DNA of 64,000 nucleotides, from the NCBI GenBank assembly GCA_017161075.1, contig CP046174.1, forward strand, positions 1,674,001 through 1,738,000, given 5' to 3'. Both the position numbers and the translations under genes were made by a program. The DNA comes from Erysipelotrichaceae bacterium 66202529 (lineage in GTDB: Bacteria > Bacillota_I > Bacilli_A > Erysipelotrichales > Erysipelotrichaceae). This document shows, piece by piece, positions 18,100 to 25,506 of this stretch (the first letter of the stretch is position 1; each line of letters starts with the position of its first letter). Below the pieces are notes generated by a model, which was not told where the DNA came from, made no database searches, and saw nothing but the letters and a program-made list of their open reading frames with translations.

Positions 18100-18471
18100 A
18101 TGAAAAAAAGTAATTTTATCGCGATGGTATTTGGAACAGTCAGCACTGTTTTGTTTGCTCTGGGTATGTGTATGGCTCTGATTGCCGAGTGGGATGCACT
18201 GCAGCCGGGAATTATATGCGGGCTTGCAGGACTTCTTCTAGGACTTGTCACACTTCTTATATGGCGCAAAATGGAGCATAAAGCTTTCCTTCATTGTTCT
18301 GGTAAAACAGTTCTTGCAATACTCATCGCTGCTGGAGGTGCTTTGGTATTGGGTGTTGGAATGTGCCTTAGTATGGTATGGGGTAAAATGGTTTTGGGCA
18401 TTGGTATAGGTCTGCTCGGTATTGTTGTCCTGCTCCTATTGCTTCCTTTTACAAAGGGCATTAAAGAATGA
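18100..18471 (+). CDS. Small membrane protein of unknown function
   Basis: A 123-residue protein with four hydrophobic segments (about residues 5-27, 35-55, 72-92 and 98-115) and very short loops. GGAGG at about 18087 fixes the ATG at 18100. It is the first gene of the operon divergent from the TetR regulator and its stop codon overlaps the start of the dehydrogenase by four bases (ATGA). I do not recognise a family; the glycine-rich segments resemble small integral proteins co-expressed with transporters or lipid enzymes. Function cannot be assigned. Confidence 0.75.
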   Translation: MKKSNFIAMVFGTVSTVLFALGMCMALIAEWDALQPGIICGLAGLLLGLVTLLIWRKMEHKAFLHCSGKTVLAILIAAGGALVLGVGMCLSMVWGKMVLGIGIGLLGIVVLLLLLPFTKGIKE

Positions 18472-19496
18472 GTGGTGATATGCGTTCAGCCATCTATATG
18501 GGGCAAAGACAAATAAAGGTGAAGAATACACCTATTCCTCATGTATCAGAGCATGATGTTCTCATTCAAAATATGTATTCGAGTATATGTGGAACAGATG
18601 TTGCGGTATATATGAGGGGCCCAGATACAGGTCATCGTATTGCCATTGGTAAAGAGTTCGGGCATGAAACAATTTCCCGTGTTGCGGCCGTTGGAAGTCA
18701 GGTATCGGATGTTCAAATCGGACAGCGTGTTTATCCCTATCCGCGCTTTGCAAAGGACGATACCAGCAGGGCGGGAACAATTGGAGGATTTTCAGAATAT
18801 ATTCTGATTCCCAACGCAAAATTAAACCATTCTCTTTATTTCGTACCGAATGAGATTGAAGATAAAACAGCCTGCCTGATTGAACCGTTTACCGTTGGCT
18901 GCCGCGCAGCACGGCGCAGTAGACCGCAAAAAGGGGATACCGCCGTTGTCTTTGGCGGTGGTACGATTGGAATTGCTGCTGCAATAGCTCTGAAATGGTT
19001 TGGAATCGAACATGTTATGGTTTGCGATCTATCCGATTTCCGTCTGAAGCTGATAGCGCAGATGGGGTTTGCAGTATGCAATATGGAACATGAGGATTTC
19101 GTCAAAAAGACCACTGTTTACTTTGGAGCAGTATCAAAGCGATCAAGCAAAAGCGCGAATATCGATATTTTTATTGATGCGGCAGGAAGTGAATCTATTC
19201 TTGATCTCTATATGGAAGTGGGAAAAATCGGAAGCCGTTTTGTATCTGTTGCGGTAAACGATGCCATCCGCAAATTGGATTTGCTCCATTTGACCCTTGC
19301 ACAGAAAAGTATCATCGGTTCTGGTGGATATATGCCCCAGGATGTGTTCGATGTAATGTCAATTATGAAAAGCGGTAAATGGGAGATAGCATCCATCATC
19401 ACACATGAATTTCCTCTATGTGAGATAGAAAAGGCAATACAAACGGCAGCTGATCCATTTCATTCTTTAAATGTCATCATCGATTTTGATGTATGA
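18468..19496 (+). CDS. Zinc-type medium-chain dehydrogenase (sorbitol/threonine dehydrogenase-like)
   Basis: A 342-residue MDR-superfamily oxidoreductase. Catalytic zinc ligands are visible as Cys41 (SICGTD) and His66-Glu67 (FGHE); the NAD(P) Rossmann loop is VVFGGGTIGIAAA near residue 160. The usual lobe of four cysteines for the structural zinc is missing: the segment YPYPRFAKDDTSRAG takes its place. It is therefore a one-zinc member, like some polyol dehydrogenases. The start codon overlaps the upstream gene (ATGA) and the downstream gene starts within its stop codon, so the cluster is tightly coupled. The substrate is unknown; polyols or amino-alcohols are likely by family. Confidence 0.88.
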   Translation: MSGDMRSAIYMGQRQIKVKNTPIPHVSEHDVLIQNMYSSICGTDVAVYMRGPDTGHRIAIGKEFGHETISRVAAVGSQVSDVQIGQRVYPYPRFAKDDTSRAGTIGGFSEYILIPNAKLNHSLYFVPNEIEDKTACLIEPFTVGCRAARRSRPQKGDTAVVFGGGTIGIAAAIALKWFGIEHVMVCDLSDFRLKLIAQMGFAVCNMEHEDFVKKTTVYFGAVSKRSSKSANIDIFIDAAGSESILDLYMEVGKIGSRFVSVAVNDAIRKLDLLHLTLAQKSIIGSGGYMPQDVFDVMSIMKSGKWEIASIITHEFPLCEIEKAIQTAADPFHSLNVIIDFDV

Positions 19497-20206
19497 TGGT
19501 TAAGCAAATCAAATTTAAAATCAGAGCTACAAAGATGGGAAAGCGAATTGTGAGCGACGAGCGCTACAGGATAGTAGCTGCCGCAGCTCTGGGGCTTTCT
19601 GTCAATTTGCTGTATGCTTTCTATCACGGAACACTTGGTATTGTTAACCGTTCACTATGGTTTATTACGATGTGTGCATATTATACCATTTTAAGTATTA
19701 TGCGCTTTTCTGCCGTTTTATGTGAACGGAAAACAGGCTCTGCGGCTTCTTTTGCCACAGAATATTTTGTGATGAAGCTGTCCGGTATATTGCTTGCTGT
19801 ATTGAGCTTTATTCTGACAGGTGTTATTTATCTCAGCCTGGCGGGGAATATTGTAGCAGTACATGATACTGTTACGATGATTACCATCGCCACGTATACG
19901 TTTTATAAACTAATAATGGCCATTCTACGCGCAGTCAGGCAGCGGAAAAATCCTTCTCCGCTTCTTGCGACGATTCGTAGTATAGGTTATGCAGATGCAG
20001 CCGTGTCTGTTTTGATTTTGCAACGGTCGATGCTTGCTTCTTTTGGAAGTATGAGTGATTCCAATGCGCATAGGATGAATATGTTAACCGGGGCTGTTAT
20101 CTGTTTTTATGTATTTATGCTTGGTGTATTCATGACGATTAAGGGAATAAAAAGGAGCGGTGTTAAACTATGGCAAAATCAAAAATCATACAGGCAAATG
20201 AAATAA
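19493..20206 (+). CDS. Membrane protein of unknown function
   Basis: A 237-residue protein with about six hydrophobic segments (roughly 25-45, 55-75, 95-120, 125-145, 165-180, 195-220) and basic N- and C-termini. It starts inside the stop codon of the dehydrogenase gene. No motif of a transporter family is visible to me. Shared translation coupling suggests that it works with the dehydrogenase and the first membrane protein. A second ATG follows immediately (19496), so the exact start is uncertain by one residue. Confidence 0.75.
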   Translation: MMVKQIKFKIRATKMGKRIVSDERYRIVAAAALGLSVNLLYAFYHGTLGIVNRSLWFITMCAYYTILSIMRFSAVLCERKTGSAASFATEYFVMKLSGILLAVLSFILTGVIYLSLAGNIVAVHDTVTMITIATYTFYKLIMAILRAVRQRKNPSPLLATIRSIGYADAAVSVLILQRSMLASFGSMSDSNAHRMNMLTGAVICFYVFMLGVFMTIKGIKRSGVKLWQNQKSYRQMK

Positions 20207-20373
20207 TTGCCAGAAAGGTAGTTGGTGCATTTGGTAAAATCGAGAATACGGTTGTTGACAGGTATGCAAAAATAGAGAATGTTTTTATTGACCGTTATCT
20301 CACCAAAGATGGGGAAACCATCGAAGAAGCAAAAAATAGATTGCGGGGAGAACATAATCAGAAAAAGCTGTAA
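20170..20373 (+). CDS. Small charged protein of unknown function
   Basis: A 67-residue soluble protein that overlaps the membrane protein gene by 37 bases in another frame. The sequence has an internal near-repeat, KIENTVVDRYAKIENVFIDRYL, built on the unit KIEN-x-x-x-DRY, which suggests an amphipathic helix. A GGAG site lies 12 bases upstream, somewhat far. Similar short proteins with KIE-x-x-VV-x-x-Y patterns occur in Firmicutes beside membrane genes, but I cannot name a family. Codon use and the repeat argue that it is translated. Confidence 0.6.
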   Translation: MAKSKIIQANEIIARKVVGAFGKIENTVVDRYAKIENVFIDRYLTKDGETIEEAKNRLRGEHNQKKL

Positions 20374-20695
20374 AGCTGTATCACAGTGTTGATTTTCTTA
20401 TATCGGAAGCTGCGTTTTTAAAGGATTAAGCTTTCATTTCTTTTGATTCAGATAGGGTCAATTTGGCTATCCGGCTGTGTCCAAACAAATGAGATCCCTG
20501 CAGCATTGTGTAATGGTCATAATATCGTTATCTCTGTATTCAAAAACACAAACGGATAGTATAGAACCTTTGATATTTGAAAAAGAGAATATACATAAAG
20601 GCTTTCCTCCGTATCGAAGAAAGCCTTCTATTTTCTAGCTGTATAAAGCCTGTACATACTATGTACACCATATTCACATCAGGGAATTAAAAAAA
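20374..20695. other. Intergenic stretch between the TetR-linked operon and the IS element
   Basis: No gene is seen in these 322 bases. They contain the operon terminator listed at 20598-20632 and the left flank of the IS element. Confidence 0.5.
20598..20632 (+). terminator. Terminator downstream of the TetR-linked operon
   Basis: AAGGCTTTC pairs perfectly with GAAAGCCTT (loop of 12), followed by CTATTTT. It would end the operon transcript before the insertion element. Confidence 0.7.
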
Positions 20696-20710
20696 GGGGC
20701 TGTAACGCAT
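20696..20710 (+). repeat. Left terminal inverted repeat of the IS
   Basis: GGGGCTGTAACGCAT, matching the complement of 22515-22529 at 14 of 15 positions. Confidence 0.75.
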
Positions 20711-20784
20711 AAGAAAGCAGCCCATAAATAAAAACCAGAGAAATTCGTAATGAATAAGCTCTGGTTTTTTAGTATAATTAGGCT

Positions 20785-22359
20785 ATGGAAAACACCACAT
20801 TTTCAGAACCTAATTACGGTAATTATTATACCGCAGTTCAGTTGATGTTGCCAATGGATATTTCAAAGAAAATCAATGAAAATGATCCAGTAGTATCGTT
20901 TGCCGAGGCTATGAAAGGAATGAACCTACGTTCTTATGTGAAAAAAGAGGTGCACAGAGGCAATCAGGGCTATGATCCCTATATGATGCTTAATATCATG
21001 CTGTTTGCGGAAATGGAAGGCAAGCACAGTGACCTCCGCGAGATTGAAAAATTATGTAAAACAGATATCCGCTATATGTGGCTATCAAATGAACAGACGC
21101 CATCGCATATGGCATTCCAGCGCTTCGAACAGAGATACCTGAAGAAATCAATCAAGGGGATTTTCTTTGAAATTTCAGCACATATCGCAGATCTTATGGG
21201 AGTAGATAAATCAATACAGTATATCGATGGGTCAAAATTTGAAGCGAATGCATACAAAAATTCATTTGTTTATAAGACAAGAGTTGTAAATGCCAGAGAG
21301 CGATTATGGGAAGATATTACTGAAACAATAGTTCTCTTAAATCAGGAATTTGGCTTCTGCTTTTCCTATCAACACAAATACTGCAGCCAGGAGATTGGTT
21401 ATATCTTGCAGTATCTTATGGAACTGATGGTAAGGAAAGAAGTGGAGATTGCCTATGGAAAAGGAAAAAGAAAGTCCACGTTTCAGAAATATTATGATAA
21501 AATACTCAAATATGCATTGAAACTGAAAGAATATGAGGAAAATCTATACATCTGTGGGGAGAGAAACAGTTATTCGAAAAGCGATCATGATGCAACAATG
21601 ATGAACACCAAATATGATTATTACAACCAAACAGGTGTATGCAAGCCATGTTATAACGTTCAACACGCAGTAAGTAGTGGAATCGTAATGAATGTAGGAG
21701 TATTTCAGACACCGGGAGATATAAAGACATATATTCCGTTTCTTGAACAAAACAAAGAATATCATGGATATTATCCAAAATGGGCAATAACAGACGCAGG
21801 ATATGGAAGCTATGATAATTACTTTTTCAATCTGGAAAATGGAATAGAACTGGGGATGAAATATAATTACTATGCAAAAAAGAACGACAGCGAATTCAAG
21901 AAAAGGCAGTATAATGCGATGAACTGGGAAAAGAATGAGGATGGATATAAGATATGTCCGGCAGGAAATACATTTAACATACTGCTAAATGAGAAATATG
22001 ATGAAAGAGGAAGATACTTGAAAATAAGCCAGATATATGGCTGAGCAGGATGCGATGAATGCAAAAGGCGGGGTGACTGTACAAAATCAAGCAGAAGAAC
22101 TATAACAGAGAATCCAATCAATGAAGAGTTTCAGAAAAAAGTAGATGAGAATCTAGGGACAGAAATGGGAAAAGAAATGAAAAAGCAAAGAAGTATTCAG
22201 GCAGAAGGAGTATTCGGAGTGATAAAGCAGGATCGCCTGTATACACGGATAAAACGAAGAGGCTTAGAAAATGTCGAGATGGAGATATTCAAAGTATATA
22301 TAGGATATAACTTGATGAAGTATCACAGACATCGGCTTACGCAAAAATGTAAGGCATAA
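20785..22359 (+). pseudogene. IS1182-family transposase with an in-frame TGA
   Basis: One continuous frame of 525 codons, the usual length for this family, is interrupted only by TGA at 22042-22044. Residues 1-419 hold the N-terminal domain (RSYVKKEVHRGNQGYDPYMMLNIMLFAEM-type) and the DDE core beginning with YIDGSKFEANAYKN and TDAGYGSYDN. After the stop the frame continues AGCDECKRRGDC and then RSIQAEGVFGVIKQD, which holds the expected catalytic Glu (AEGVFG). The stop sits exactly where the family has the first Cys of its C-x2-C-x2-C-x5-C cluster, so a TGT/TGC to TGA change is the simplest cause. The short product lacks the last catalytic residue and is presumably inactive. Confidence 0.85.
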
Positions 22360-22469
22360 AATTTTCGTTAATAGGTGGGGATGAGTTTTTTTTGTACTCA
22401 AAAGCTCTCTACAATAGCATAGGAACATGTATTTTGTCCAGATGAGAGTGTACACTATTATAAGTGTAT

Positions 22470-22528
22470 AAAAAAGGCTGTATTGCAATAGACTTGATCA
22501 TAATGATCAAACTAATGCGTTACAGCCT
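22470..22528 (-). terminator. tRNA-Lys terminator formed by the IS right end
   Basis: On the minus strand AGGCTGTA (from 22528) pairs with TACAGCCT (to 22475), with an inner perfect TTGATCAT/ATGATCAA stem, followed by six T residues (22470-22475). The outer arm is the IS terminal repeat itself, so the tRNA transcript would end inside the IS. Confidence 0.65.
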
Positions 22529-22529
22529 C
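22515..22529 (-). repeat. Right terminal inverted repeat of the IS
   Basis: On the minus strand it reads GAGGCTGTAACGCAT. It doubles as the 5' arm of the hairpin after the tRNA gene. Confidence 0.75.
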
Positions 22530-22541
22530 TGTTTCTTTACA

Positions 22542-22617
22542 TGGTGACCCCTCAGGGAATCGAACCCTGGACCCACTGATTAAGAGTCAGTTGCTCTGCC
22601 AGCTGAGCTAAGGAGTC
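22542..22617 (-). tRNA. tRNA-Lys (anticodon CTT)
   Basis: A 76-base tRNA with the CCA end encoded. The acceptor stem GACTCCT pairs with AGGGGTC; the D-arm holds AGCTCAGCTGGCAGAGC; the anticodon loop is CTCTTAA with anticodon CTT; the T-arm is GGGTTCGATTC. All arms fold canonically. A TATAAT-like element lies upstream on the minus strand near 22637-22642. The IS element begins 12 bases beyond its 3' end. Confidence 0.95.
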
Positions 22618-22788
22618 ATTTGCAACTTGCTCAATTATAATAACAAATGAATCGCATAATTGCAATACCTAAATTAAAAAAATATGATATTTTTTTTAAA
22701 AAAGTGCTTCTTATGTAAAAAAAGCTGAAAAAGCGGGTGTTTTCCTGTATATACCGACAGAAGTGATGAGATTTCACAAAGCGTTCTC

Positions 22789-23139
22789 TTACTCTCTGCT
22801 CTTTATCTGTATATAATTCAGTGACATTTTTACGAAGTCACGCAGAGACGGCTGTTTATAATGCAGCGTATGTAGGATAAGCTGCTGCTTTTTGAAGTTA
22901 CCAGCAAGGAACATGGTTGTAAGTGTATGCTTCAATTCTTCCTCCACATGATATATCGACGTCTTATATTGCTCTGCGATTGCCGCGTAGAAGTTTTCCA
23001 TGCAGGCAGCGAGCAGTCTTGGCTGATCATGTGCAATCAGTAATGCAGTGTGCAGATAGCTGTAGCCTGTATGATGCGGAATCTCCAGTGTGTCAAGCAG
23101 AGCTGATATGTCCTTATCTATATTGGCATTCCCATTCAT
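22789..23139 (-). CDS. Stand-alone Spo0A C-terminal-domain paralogue
   Basis: A 116-residue protein whose residues 10-80 align with the DNA-binding domain of the Spo0A encoded at 43827-44606: LLDTLEIPHHTGYSYLHTALLIAHDQP matches [28 protein letters not shown], and IAEQYKTSIYHVEEELKHTL matches IAMEFQTTPSRVERGIRHAI. There is no receiver domain. In the recognition-helix region the Arg, Arg and Arg of SRVERGIR are replaced by His64, Glu67 and Lys70, so normal Spo0A-box binding is unlikely. GGAGGAA sets the start at 23139. Two Spo0A-box sequences lie upstream. Possible roles are a Spo0A antagonist through mixed dimers or a regulator with different DNA specificity; both are inference. Confidence 0.7.
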   Translation of the reverse strand: MNGNANIDKDISALLDTLEIPHHTGYSYLHTALLIAHDQPRLLAACMENFYAAIAEQYKTSIYHVEEELKHTLTTMFLAGNFKKQQLILHTLHYKQPSLRDFVKMSLNYIQIKSRE

Positions 23140-23160
23140 AAAATTATTCCTCCTGCAGCT

Positions 23161-23204
23161 ATAGTACATGTTAAATTCATAGGAGCGAGTCTATTTATGT
23201 CGAA
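23161..23204 (-). promoter_or_regulatory. Spo0A box and -10 element for the Spo0A-like gene
   Basis: TGTCGAA (plus strand, 23198-23204) matches the core Spo0A box. On the minus strand, TACTAT (23166-23161) follows after 31 bases, 22 bases before the start codon. No -35 hexamer is evident, as in activator-dependent promoters. Confidence 0.5.
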
Positions 23205-23298
23205 ATTTAAAAAATGCAAAGGTAATGTGCCGAGAATATGATTTTTTCATTTTGTATGTGTAAAGCTAAAAGGATATTTACAAAATGTTTTGGCAGTA

Positions 23299-23342
23299 TT
23301 CGACAAAAAACGAGGTGCGTGTGATTGATGTGTGATTATAAT
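23299..23342 (+). promoter_or_regulatory. Spo0A box and TATAAT directed rightward
   Basis: TTCGACAAA (23299-23307) is the exact complement of the box TTTGTCGAA. TATAAT lies at 23337-23342, also 31 bases beyond the seven-base core, and no -35 hexamer is present. It would drive the short transcript ending at 23423. Confidence 0.5.
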
Positions 23343-23348
23343 GGAGCC

Positions 23349-23423
23349 GTTGCCGCCCTTATAACATAGAAAAATACCTAGGCAGTATTCTGCGGCATGG
23401 TCACTAAAGAGTGGCCTTTTTTT
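23349..23423 (+). ncRNA. Candidate small RNA of about 75 nt
   Basis: The interval runs from the expected start site of the TATAAT at 23337 to a strong terminator (GGTCACT, loop AAAG, AGTGGCC at 23399-23416, then seven T). It encodes no plausible peptide. The segment GGCAGTATTC at 23381 repeats the sequence next to the upstream Spo0A box (23293). No known RNA family was recognised. Confidence 0.35.
23399..23423 (+). terminator. Orphan intrinsic terminator
   Basis: A seven-pair stem with one G-T pair, an AAAG loop and a T7 tail. No rightward gene precedes it, so it must end a non-coding transcript or serve as a roadblock. Confidence 0.7.
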
Positions 23424-23583
23424 ATAAAGGGCTCATAAATGACTGCTTATATCGGTGTGGATACTCACAAAGGTGAACAATAAAAAAACAATTATGTGAA
23501 ACTGACGGTATCTTAATTGGGAAGGTGGAAAGTAACTGGAATTTGTTATATAATGTTTACAAAATGGCAATGATAAAAGGAAG

Positions 23584-24741
23584 ATGGTGTCTATGGTATT
23601 TCGAAGGAAGAAACAGAAAAATACAGCAGAGGAAGCTGTGGATTTCCATGCACTGGTACTGGAACAGCTGGAGCATCTGTGTGAGGATGGACAGATACTG
23701 GATGATGCCTTTGTGCTGGAAGCAGAGGATATTTATATTTATGCCGATGTGATCTCTGTTGAGCATAATGTTGCGCAGATTATTTTTCAGCTACACCATG
23801 AATGGCTGGATGATGCCATACTGGAATCCGTAGCGGCAAGCGGCACATGCATTCAGGAGGCGATTACGCTGGCGTGTGAGGATTTTTACCGTCATACACT
23901 GCGGCTGTATCAGCGGGCTCTGCGTGGAACAGGAGAGGAATCCGTGTTTGGCTTCACACAGCTCCGTCATTATTTTCAGGTCTATAAAAACGAAATCCAC
24001 GGTATTGGAAAACGGGAAGGCCTGATGGAACAGGATTTTTGGGATATGCTGAAGCAGAAGCTGCTGCTTCGTCTGGGAAATAAAAAAGCATACTGGGTTA
24101 AGGTATTTACCTCAAAAAATCGCAGTAATGTGCTGTGTGAGGTACGGATCAACGGCGTAGAAGACAGTGAATTGAGTGAGTTGCTGCTGCCGTATGCGGA
24201 AAGCTGGGATTGTATTGGCAGCTATCATACAGAAAAACAAAATTTTCTGCTCATACAGGAGGAGCGCAGCTATGAGCCATCAGATTTTAGCAGGGAGGAA
24301 ATCTGCCAGTATACGAAAAAGGCAATAAAATGGTATGAAAAATGTGATAGCAAGGAGGATCACCGCAAACTGCGCGAGCAGCTGATCCGTTTGTGCAAGG
24401 ATGATTCTTTAGCATATGAGATTTTCTCCTTTGTGCCGGAGATTTATTGTAAATATGCGTATCCGAAGGTGGAATACGGAACGCGTCTATTTCTGATTCA
24501 AAAGGATCAGAAAACGCGGGAGCTGTATCAGAGTCAGCTGCAGTCGTTTTCCTATATAGAAGAAACCGTGATGAACCATTTAAAAAAAGACAATGTGAAC
24601 CGCAGCATCCTGGAACGTGTGATCAGCTTCAGTGCGAATGCCCGTGCTATTCAAAAGGCGATAGAAAACGGAGATGCTGTGGATGAGCTTCTCATACCGG
24701 GAATCGGCTACTACGCAAGAGATGATTATATTATGCGTTAA
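23584..24741 (+). CDS. Hypothetical protein, possibly DUF6348-like N-terminal domain
   Basis: A 385-residue soluble protein. The first 200 residues contain YIYADVISVEHNVAQIIFQLHHEWLDDAILESVAASG and EDFYRHTLRLYQRAL, a pattern reminiscent of DUF6348 proteins; the second half is helical and charged, ending in PGIGYYARDDYIMR. There is no signal peptide or membrane segment. Two starts are possible: 23584, two bases after AAGGA, or 23593, eleven bases after; neither spacing is ideal. A TATAAT lies at 23549. It is monocistronic and followed by the infC promoter. No function can be assigned. Confidence 0.7.
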   Translation: MVSMVFRRKKQKNTAEEAVDFHALVLEQLEHLCEDGQILDDAFVLEAEDIYIYADVISVEHNVAQIIFQLHHEWLDDAILESVAASGTCIQEAITLACEDFYRHTLRLYQRALRGTGEESVFGFTQLRHYFQVYKNEIHGIGKREGLMEQDFWDMLKQKLLLRLGNKKAYWVKVFTSKNRSNVLCEVRINGVEDSELSELLLPYAESWDCIGSYHTEKQNFLLIQEERSYEPSDFSREEICQYTKKAIKWYEKCDSKEDHRKLREQLIRLCKDDSLAYEIFSFVPEIYCKYAYPKVEYGTRLFLIQKDQKTRELYQSQLQSFSYIEETVMNHLKKDNVNRSILERVISFSANARAIQKAIENGDAVDELLIPGIGYYARDDYIMR

Positions 24742-24747
24742 TTATCC

Positions 24748-24776
24748 TTGACGCGTGCCTGAATTCATGATATGAT
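24748..24776 (+). promoter_or_regulatory. Promoter of the infC-rpmI-rplT operon
   Basis: TTGACG and TATGAT separated by exactly 17 bases. The start site should be near 24783, leaving a leader of about 160 bases. Confidence 0.75.
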
Positions 24777-24782
24777 AACCAA

Positions 24783-24920
24783 GCAGAAAAGTTAGTGGAA
24801 AGTTAGAAGCACCCCTTCTCACCTGATGTCTGAAGGCATAGGTAAAAGCTACAGCATATCGAAAAGACGAAACAGTTGATGAGATATTTGAGCGGGTGCA
24901 TATGAGTACCCGCTTTTCTT
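24783..24920 (+). promoter_or_regulatory. L20-type autoregulatory leader with attenuator
   Basis: The untranslated leader ends in a terminator hairpin (AGCGGGT at 24891-24897 with ACCCGCT at 24908-24914, then TTTTCTT). In Firmicutes, ribosomal protein L20 represses this operon by binding such a leader. The position fits; I did not verify the L20-binding fold. Confidence 0.65.
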
Positions 24921-24941
24921 ATGGCAACATTGGAGGTGTCT

Positions 24942-25481
24942 ATTATAAACAAGAAAGTTATTCCTAACAACGTAAACGACGATCTGGTAAATGAAAAAAT
25001 CCGTTTCAAGGAAGTCATGGTGATTGATGCCAATGGAGACAAGCTTGGAATCAAGATGCGTCGTGAGGCTCTGGAAATTGCATACAGACAGGAATTGGAT
25101 CTGTTGTGTGTAGCTCCGAAAGGGCAACCGCCGGTATGTAAGGTGCTGGATTATGGCCGTTATCGTTTTGAACAGCAGAAAAAAGCGAAGGAAGCCAAAA
25201 AGAAACAGCATGTTACAGAAATCAAGCCGATTCGTCTGTCCCCGGTTATCGACAAGCATGATTTTGATACAAAAATGCGTCATGCACGTAAATGGATCGA
25301 GGATGGTATGAAGGTCAAGGTGGACATGCGCTTCAGAGGAAGACTGATTACGAGACTGGAAGTTGGAAAAAAGATTATGAATAGCTTCACAGAGGAAATC
25401 TCAGATATCGCGATTATTGAAAAGAGACCTATTCTGGAAGGTAACACGATGTCATGCGTTTTGGCACCGAAAAAGAAATAG
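24942..25481 (+). CDS. infC: Translation initiation factor IF-3, AUU start
   Basis: IF-3 binds the 30S subunit and checks the start codon-initiator tRNA pair. The protein (179 aa from this start) has the standard N- and C-terminal domains joined by a lysine-rich linker (RYRFEQQKKAKEAKKKQ). The strong site TTGGAGGTG stands four bases before ATT at 24942, in the frame MIINKKVIPNN. An ATG at 24921 in the same frame is preceded only by the attenuator tail. infC of E. coli and Bacillus starts with AUU, which lets IF-3 repress its own translation, so ATT is chosen. ATA at 24945 is a less likely alternative. rpmI follows after 25 bases. Confidence 0.9.
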   Translation: MINKKVIPNNVNDDLVNEKIRFKEVMVIDANGDKLGIKMRREALEIAYRQELDLLCVAPKGQPPVCKVLDYGRYRFEQQKKAKEAKKKQHVTEIKPIRLSPVIDKHDFDTKMRHARKWIEDGMKVKVDMRFRGRLITRLEVGKKIMNSFTEEISDIAIIEKRPILEGNTMSCVLAPKKK

Positions 25482-25506
25482 AGATAAATTATAGGAGGTA
25501 CTACTT

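Larger units (their letters stand above)
20696..22529 (+). mobile_element. IS1182-like insertion sequence
   Basis: The element is about 1.83 kb. Its ends are GGGGCTGTAACGCAT (20696-20710) and the complement of GAGGCTGTAACGCAT (22515-22529), 14 of 15 matching. Just inside the left end a hairpin (AAAACCAGAG / CTCTGGTTTT, 20731-20768, then T-run) would block transcription entering from outside, a common IS safeguard. A TATAAT lies at 20773-20778, only seven bases before the transposase ATG, so its mRNA may be almost leaderless. I could not define a target duplication. The right end lies 12 bases from the 3' end of tRNA-Lys. Confidence 0.8.
23140..23583. other. Divergent regulatory region between the Spo0A-like gene and the gene at 23584
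   Basis: These 444 bases hold two Spo0A-box matches, two -10-like elements and a terminator (listed separately), but no protein gene. A further TATAAT at 23549-23554 may serve the gene at 23584. Confidence 0.55.

Noticed and set aside
22042..22044. TGA at a cysteine position read as selenocysteine
   Set aside because: The family has ordinary cysteine here, selenocysteine in transposases is not known, and I looked for no SECIS fold that could support it; a nonsense mutation is simpler.
24921..24941. ATG at 24921 as the infC start
   Set aside because: It lies in the T-tail of the attenuator without a ribosome site, whereas ATT at 24942 has a strong site and matches known infC practice.
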